A DNA stretch of 64,000 nt from contig NZ_LFCT01000011.1 in NCBI RefSeq assembly GCF_008692605.1, positions 103,156 through 167,155 of the forward strand, read 5' to 3'. The notes beneath the pieces were generated by a model. It searched no databases, had not been told where the DNA came from, and worked only from the letters and a program-made list of their open reading frames with translations. The position numbers were made by a program, and so were the translations under genes. Shown here piece by piece: positions 61,285-64,000 of the stretch. The DNA is from Sphingobium estronivorans. Lineage in GTDB: Bacteria > Pseudomonadota > Alphaproteobacteria > Sphingomonadales > Sphingomonadaceae. How positions within the stretch are numbered: the stretch's first letter is position 1; each line of letters begins with the position of its first letter.

Positions 61285-63675
61285 ATGCCGTTGCCAAGCC
61301 GATTGAGAACCTTGTCCCGGGCCTGCGGCGCGGCGAGCGTCGCGCTGTCGATCGCCTCGGCGCAGGCGGCCGATCCCGCGCCCTTCGAACTCAGTGGACC
61401 GGGCCTGCGCGTCACGGTGACGCGGGGCAAGGTCACGCTGCCCATCGCGCAGGTGCCGAGCCTCGCCGAAGGCGACAAGCTGTCGATCAAGGCCGATCTG
61501 CCGGAGGATCAGGGCGCGCGTTTCCTGCTGCTTTCGACATTTTTGCGGGGCGCGACCAATCCGCCGCCCAAGGATTGGGTGAAAGCGGCCGAAACCTGGA
61601 AAAAGAAGGACAAGGACAACAGCCTCACCCTGACCGTGCCCAAGGGCGCGCGGCAGATGACCCTGTTCCTGGTGCCGGAAACCGGCGGCGCGGAAGGCAC
61701 CATCGTCGACGCGGTGCGCGGCAAGCCGGGCGAGTTCATCCGCGCGACGCAGGAACTCAATCAGGCGTCGCTCGACCGTTCGCGGCTGGATGCCTTCATG
61801 GCGGCGATCCGGGCGCAGGAAAACACCCATCCGGAATATCTGCGCTCGGTCGCCCCGGCGCTGGCGCGCAGCCTGTCGATGAAGCTCAATGACGAATGCC
61901 TGTCCAAGGTGGTCGAGCTTCAGGCAAGCTGCCTGCTCGAAAATCGGGAGCAACTGGTGCTGGCGGATGTGCACAGCAGCTCCATTGCCGAAACGCTGAC
62001 CGGCGCGCCGACCGACCTCGCGCTGCAACTCAGTTCCACGCGGGAGGCGGGCTATGGTTTCTACAGCCCCTATATCGGCGTGGTGCGCGACGTGGCGAAG
62101 ATTTTCGGCGCCTTCAGCAGTCCGGAATTCGACTATCTGCCGACGCTGAGCGTGCGGCGCGACGCGTCCGCTTCGCTGCTGCTCAACAAGGCGCCGTCCT
62201 TCCGCAAGCCCAAATCGGTGCTGGTCGTTGGCATGCCCTCCATCGAGGCGGACAGCCCGCCCCGTCTGCGCAGCGCCGCCAATGGCCCGATCTGCGCCGC
62301 GCGCCCCGGCGTGGTGCTGCCGGTCGAGGGTGCGCCGCTCATCTATTCCACCGCCTATGCGCGGGACATGATGGTGAAGCTGACCGCCGGGACCGGCGAG
62401 ACGATCGATCTGCCGGTGGAGGCGCGGGCGGATCGCGGCGGCTATGTGGTGAAGAGCAACGATCCGCTGCCTGCGGCCTTCACGGGCGCCGTGAAAGGGC
62501 ATGTTTACGGTTTTTGGGGATTCGAGCGGTTCGAGGGCCCGGACTTCACGCTGCAATCGCCCGGTGACGCGCCGTGGAAGGTGGCGGGTGAGGTGCCCAC
62601 ATTGGTCGTCGGGCGCGACAATGCGCTGACCCTCACCGGCGATGCGCCTGCCTGCGTCGAGGGCGTGACGCTGCGGCAGGGGGACGGCGCCGCGCAGTCG
62701 CTGCCATGGAAGGTGCAGGGGGCGGACCAGCTGCTGCTGTCCTTGCCGCTCAGTGACCGCAAGCCGGGCGATATCAAGGTCGAGGTCAAATATCAGGGCG
62801 TGGCGGCACCCTCCGTCCTGCCGTTCAGGGCCTATGTGCAGGCGAGCCGTCTGGAGGGGCTCAGTCTCCATGCCGGGGACAATTGGGCCACCCTGTCCGG
62901 GCAGCGGCTGGATCAGGTTGCCGCTGTCGAACTGTCGGGCATGATGCTGCAACCCGATGGGCTGGTGCGCAATGGGTCGGTGGACCGGCTGCGGCTGGCG
63001 GCGAAGGGCGAAGGCGCGCCGTTGAAGTCGGGCGATCAGGCCACCGCGCGGGTGCGCCTGAAGGATGGGCGCTCGGTCAACCTGGCCGCGACGGTTGAGG
63101 AGGCGCGGCCCCGCGTGACCTTGATCGGCAAGAGCATTGCGCCCGGCCCGGCGGGCGAAGAGCGGCGCTTGCAGCTTCCGGGAGAGGATTTGCTGCCGGA
63201 TGACGGGCGGTTGGTCTTTTCGGTGCGGATGGGTCAGGGAGCCGCTTTTCAACCGAACGATGTGCTGGAGGTGGCCCCGGCGGACGGCGCCAGGTTCGTC
63301 AGGCCCGGCATACGGCTGTCAGGCCCCGATGTCATGGTGGCGACGCTCGATCCGGCCGCGCTGGCGCCTGTTTCCGGGCCGCTGCGCTTCCGGCTGTTGC
63401 GGGGGGATGAGATGAGCGACTGGCAGCCGCTGGTGACGCTGGCGCGCCTGCCGCATATCGAGGGGGTCAGCTGCGAAGGGCAGGATTGCACCATCAGGGG
63501 GCGGGACCTATTCCTGATCGATGCGGTGGACGGCACGCCGGGCTTTGAAAAGCCGACGCTGGTCGCGCAGGGCTTTACCGGGTCCAGCCTATCCGTGCCC
63601 GCGCCGAAAGACGGCAAGCTCTATATCCGATTGCGCGATGCGCGCGACCAGGCGGTTGTGCTCAACGTCGGTTGA
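61285..63675 (+). CDS. Large exported protein of unknown function
   Basis: A 796-residue protein with a signal peptide (PSRLRTLSRACGAASVALSI, cleavage after ASAQA). It then has many beta-rich modules, each containing short Gly/Asp turns, and no membrane helix after the signal. ATG 61285 was chosen because the signal peptide begins there. Codons back to 60994 lack sense as protein. Four Cys lie in or near SKVVELQASCLL and VSCEGQDCTI and could form disulfides. It may act as a periplasmic or surface scaffold. I do not recognise a family. It is monocistronic and precedes the rRNA leader. Confidence 0.8.
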   Translation: MPLPSRLRTLSRACGAASVALSIASAQAADPAPFELSGPGLRVTVTRGKVTLPIAQVPSLAEGDKLSIKADLPEDQGARFLLLSTFLRGATNPPPKDWVKAAETWKKKDKDNSLTLTVPKGARQMTLFLVPETGGAEGTIVDAVRGKPGEFIRATQELNQASLDRSRLDAFMAAIRAQENTHPEYLRSVAPALARSLSMKLNDECLSKVVELQASCLLENREQLVLADVHSSSIAETLTGAPTDLALQLSSTREAGYGFYSPYIGVVRDVAKIFGAFSSPEFDYLPTLSVRRDASASLLLNKAPSFRKPKSVLVVGMPSIEADSPPRLRSAANGPICAARPGVVLPVEGAPLIYSTAYARDMMVKLTAGTGETIDLPVEARADRGGYVVKSNDPLPAAFTGAVKGHVYGFWGFERFEGPDFTLQSPGDAPWKVAGEVPTLVVGRDNALTLTGDAPACVEGVTLRQGDGAAQSLPWKVQGADQLLLSLPLSDRKPGDIKVEVKYQGVAAPSVLPFRAYVQASRLEGLSLHAGDNWATLSGQRLDQVAAVELSGMMLQPDGLVRNGSVDRLRLAAKGEGAPLKSGDQATARVRLKDGRSVNLAATVEEARPRVTLIGKSIAPGPAGEERRLQLPGEDLLPDDGRLVFSVRMGQGAAFQPNDVLEVAPADGARFVRPGIRLSGPDVMVATLDPAALAPVSGPLRFRLLRGDEMSDWQPLVTLARLPHIEGVSCEGQDCTIRGRDLFLIDAVDGTPGFEKPTLVAQGFTGSSLSVPAPKDGKLYIRLRDARDQAVVLNVG

Positions 63676-63824
63676 CTGTTTTTGCTGCGCGCCGATCTGG
63701 CAAAAGCTCGGCGCGGAAGATTGAACCCTTGTCCCGTGTCGGCCCTCGGCCTTGGCCGTATGGGCGCTGAATTTCGCCTTTCCCGGGCTTTTGTAGGAAA
63801 TTTGAAAAAATCCTATTTTTCCTG
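63676..63824. other. Intergenic upstream of the rRNA-type promoter
   Basis: Holds an 8-bp inverted repeat CGCGCCGA/TCGGCGCG (63688-63695 and 63708-63715) that may end the preceding transcript. An AT-rich block at about 63800-63820 could act as an UP element for the promoter that follows. No gene is supported. Confidence 0.5.
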
Positions 63825-63853
63825 TTGACCGACTCATCGGACACGCCTAGATG
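63825..63853 (+). promoter_or_regulatory. Sigma-70-type promoter, probably of an rRNA operon
   Basis: TTGACC (63825-63830) and TAGATG (63848-63853) are separated by exactly 17 bases. AT-rich sequence immediately upstream resembles an UP element. The transcript would run rightward into the boxA-like element at 63976. Confidence 0.65.
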
Positions 63854-63975
63854 CCACTCCACCGACGCGGTGATGACCTCCGGTTTTCGCTGCGAACGGT
63901 CGCCAACATCAAGGATGGCCAAATCCTCGAATGAAAGTTCGAGGAGTGCTGGTTGTCCGCTTCTGATTTTGGTGA

Positions 63976-63986
63976 GTTCTTTGACA
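63976..63986 (+). promoter_or_regulatory. boxA-like antitermination element, leader of an rRNA operon
   Basis: GTTCTTTGACA closely matches the rRNA boxA core (TGCTCTTTAACA in E. coli, commonly CTTTGACA in alphaproteobacteria). It lies 120 bases downstream of the promoter, at the window edge. 16S rRNA is expected within a few hundred bases to the right, outside this window. Confidence 0.6.
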
Positions 63987-64000
63987 TTGTTAGTATGATG

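Noticed and set aside
61189..63252. 687-codon minus-strand frame opposite the exported protein
   Set aside because: The plus-strand frame has a signal peptide and sensible composition. The minus frame is His/Arg-rich noise.
1..64000. CRISPR arrays, insertion sequences, tRNA genes
   Set aside because: Read-through found no regularly spaced direct repeats, transposase motifs or cloverleaf-like stretches that I could support.

Overview
The window reads as chromosomal DNA of a sphingomonad-type alphaproteobacterium (Sphingobium/Novosphingobium-like). This rests on the high GC, a full cpa/tad pilus locus, REP-type palindromes that translate as VIPAQAGIS, many SDR/NTF2-like/Rieske catabolic genes, and an apparent rRNA-operon leader at the right edge. 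The genus is an inference. No tRNA, complete rRNA, CRISPR or insertion sequence was seen.

Layout. 1-3.4 kb: the end of a degenerate GGDEF-EAL protein, an outer-membrane autotransporter-like barrel and a solitary ParB-family protein. 3.4-12.9 kb (minus): a Tad/Flp pilus operon, cpaB-cpaC-cpaE-cpaF-tadB-tadC-(tadD remnant)-small ORF-tadG-flp-tadE-cpaA-like. It includes a 59-residue Flp pilin at 4249-4428. tadC and tadD appear fused by an internal deletion, and the CpaA-like peptidase lacks one catalytic Asp. A TTTGCGT/ACGCAAA inverted-repeat family occurs four times, only in this block. 13.2-23.7 kb: phenylalanine/tyrosine catabolism (phhA, aromatic aminotransferase, hpd) and a complete five-step histidine pathway (hutHUIFG) with the repressor hutC and its probable operator. 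23.8-25.3 kb: a translationally coupled DUF1326-DUF2182 pair with Cys-rich and Met-rich segments. 25.5-30.1 kb: an AT-richer hypothetical gene, a tandem universal stress protein and a two-component system.

30.3-38.6 kb holds a tight cluster: class III aminotransferase, GT-C-like membrane protein, UbiA-family transferase with a PRPP-transferase-like motif, HAD phosphatase, small helper, GMC oxidoreductase, SDR epimerase and a convergent YbhN-like membrane protein. Together these resemble the logic of the decaprenyl-phosphoryl-arabinose pathway. This is the best candidate for an undescribed system, probably a lipid-linked pentose or aminopentose used to decorate an envelope structure.

38.7-51.3 kb: an aldo/keto reductase, two coupled Lrp/AsnC regulators and a catabolic island. 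The island has a LuxR-type regulator, three NTF2-like proteins, five SDRs, an EthD-like protein, a sulfotransferase and a KshA-like Rieske oxygenase, and looks designed for a polycyclic (steroid/terpenoid-like) substrate. 51.4-63.7 kb: pcm, the putR-like/putA pair, a thiolase, a secreted SnoaL-like protein, mmsA, a DUF2189 membrane protein and a large periplasmic protein of unknown function. The last 200 bases carry a promoter and a boxA-like element expected just upstream of 16S rRNA.
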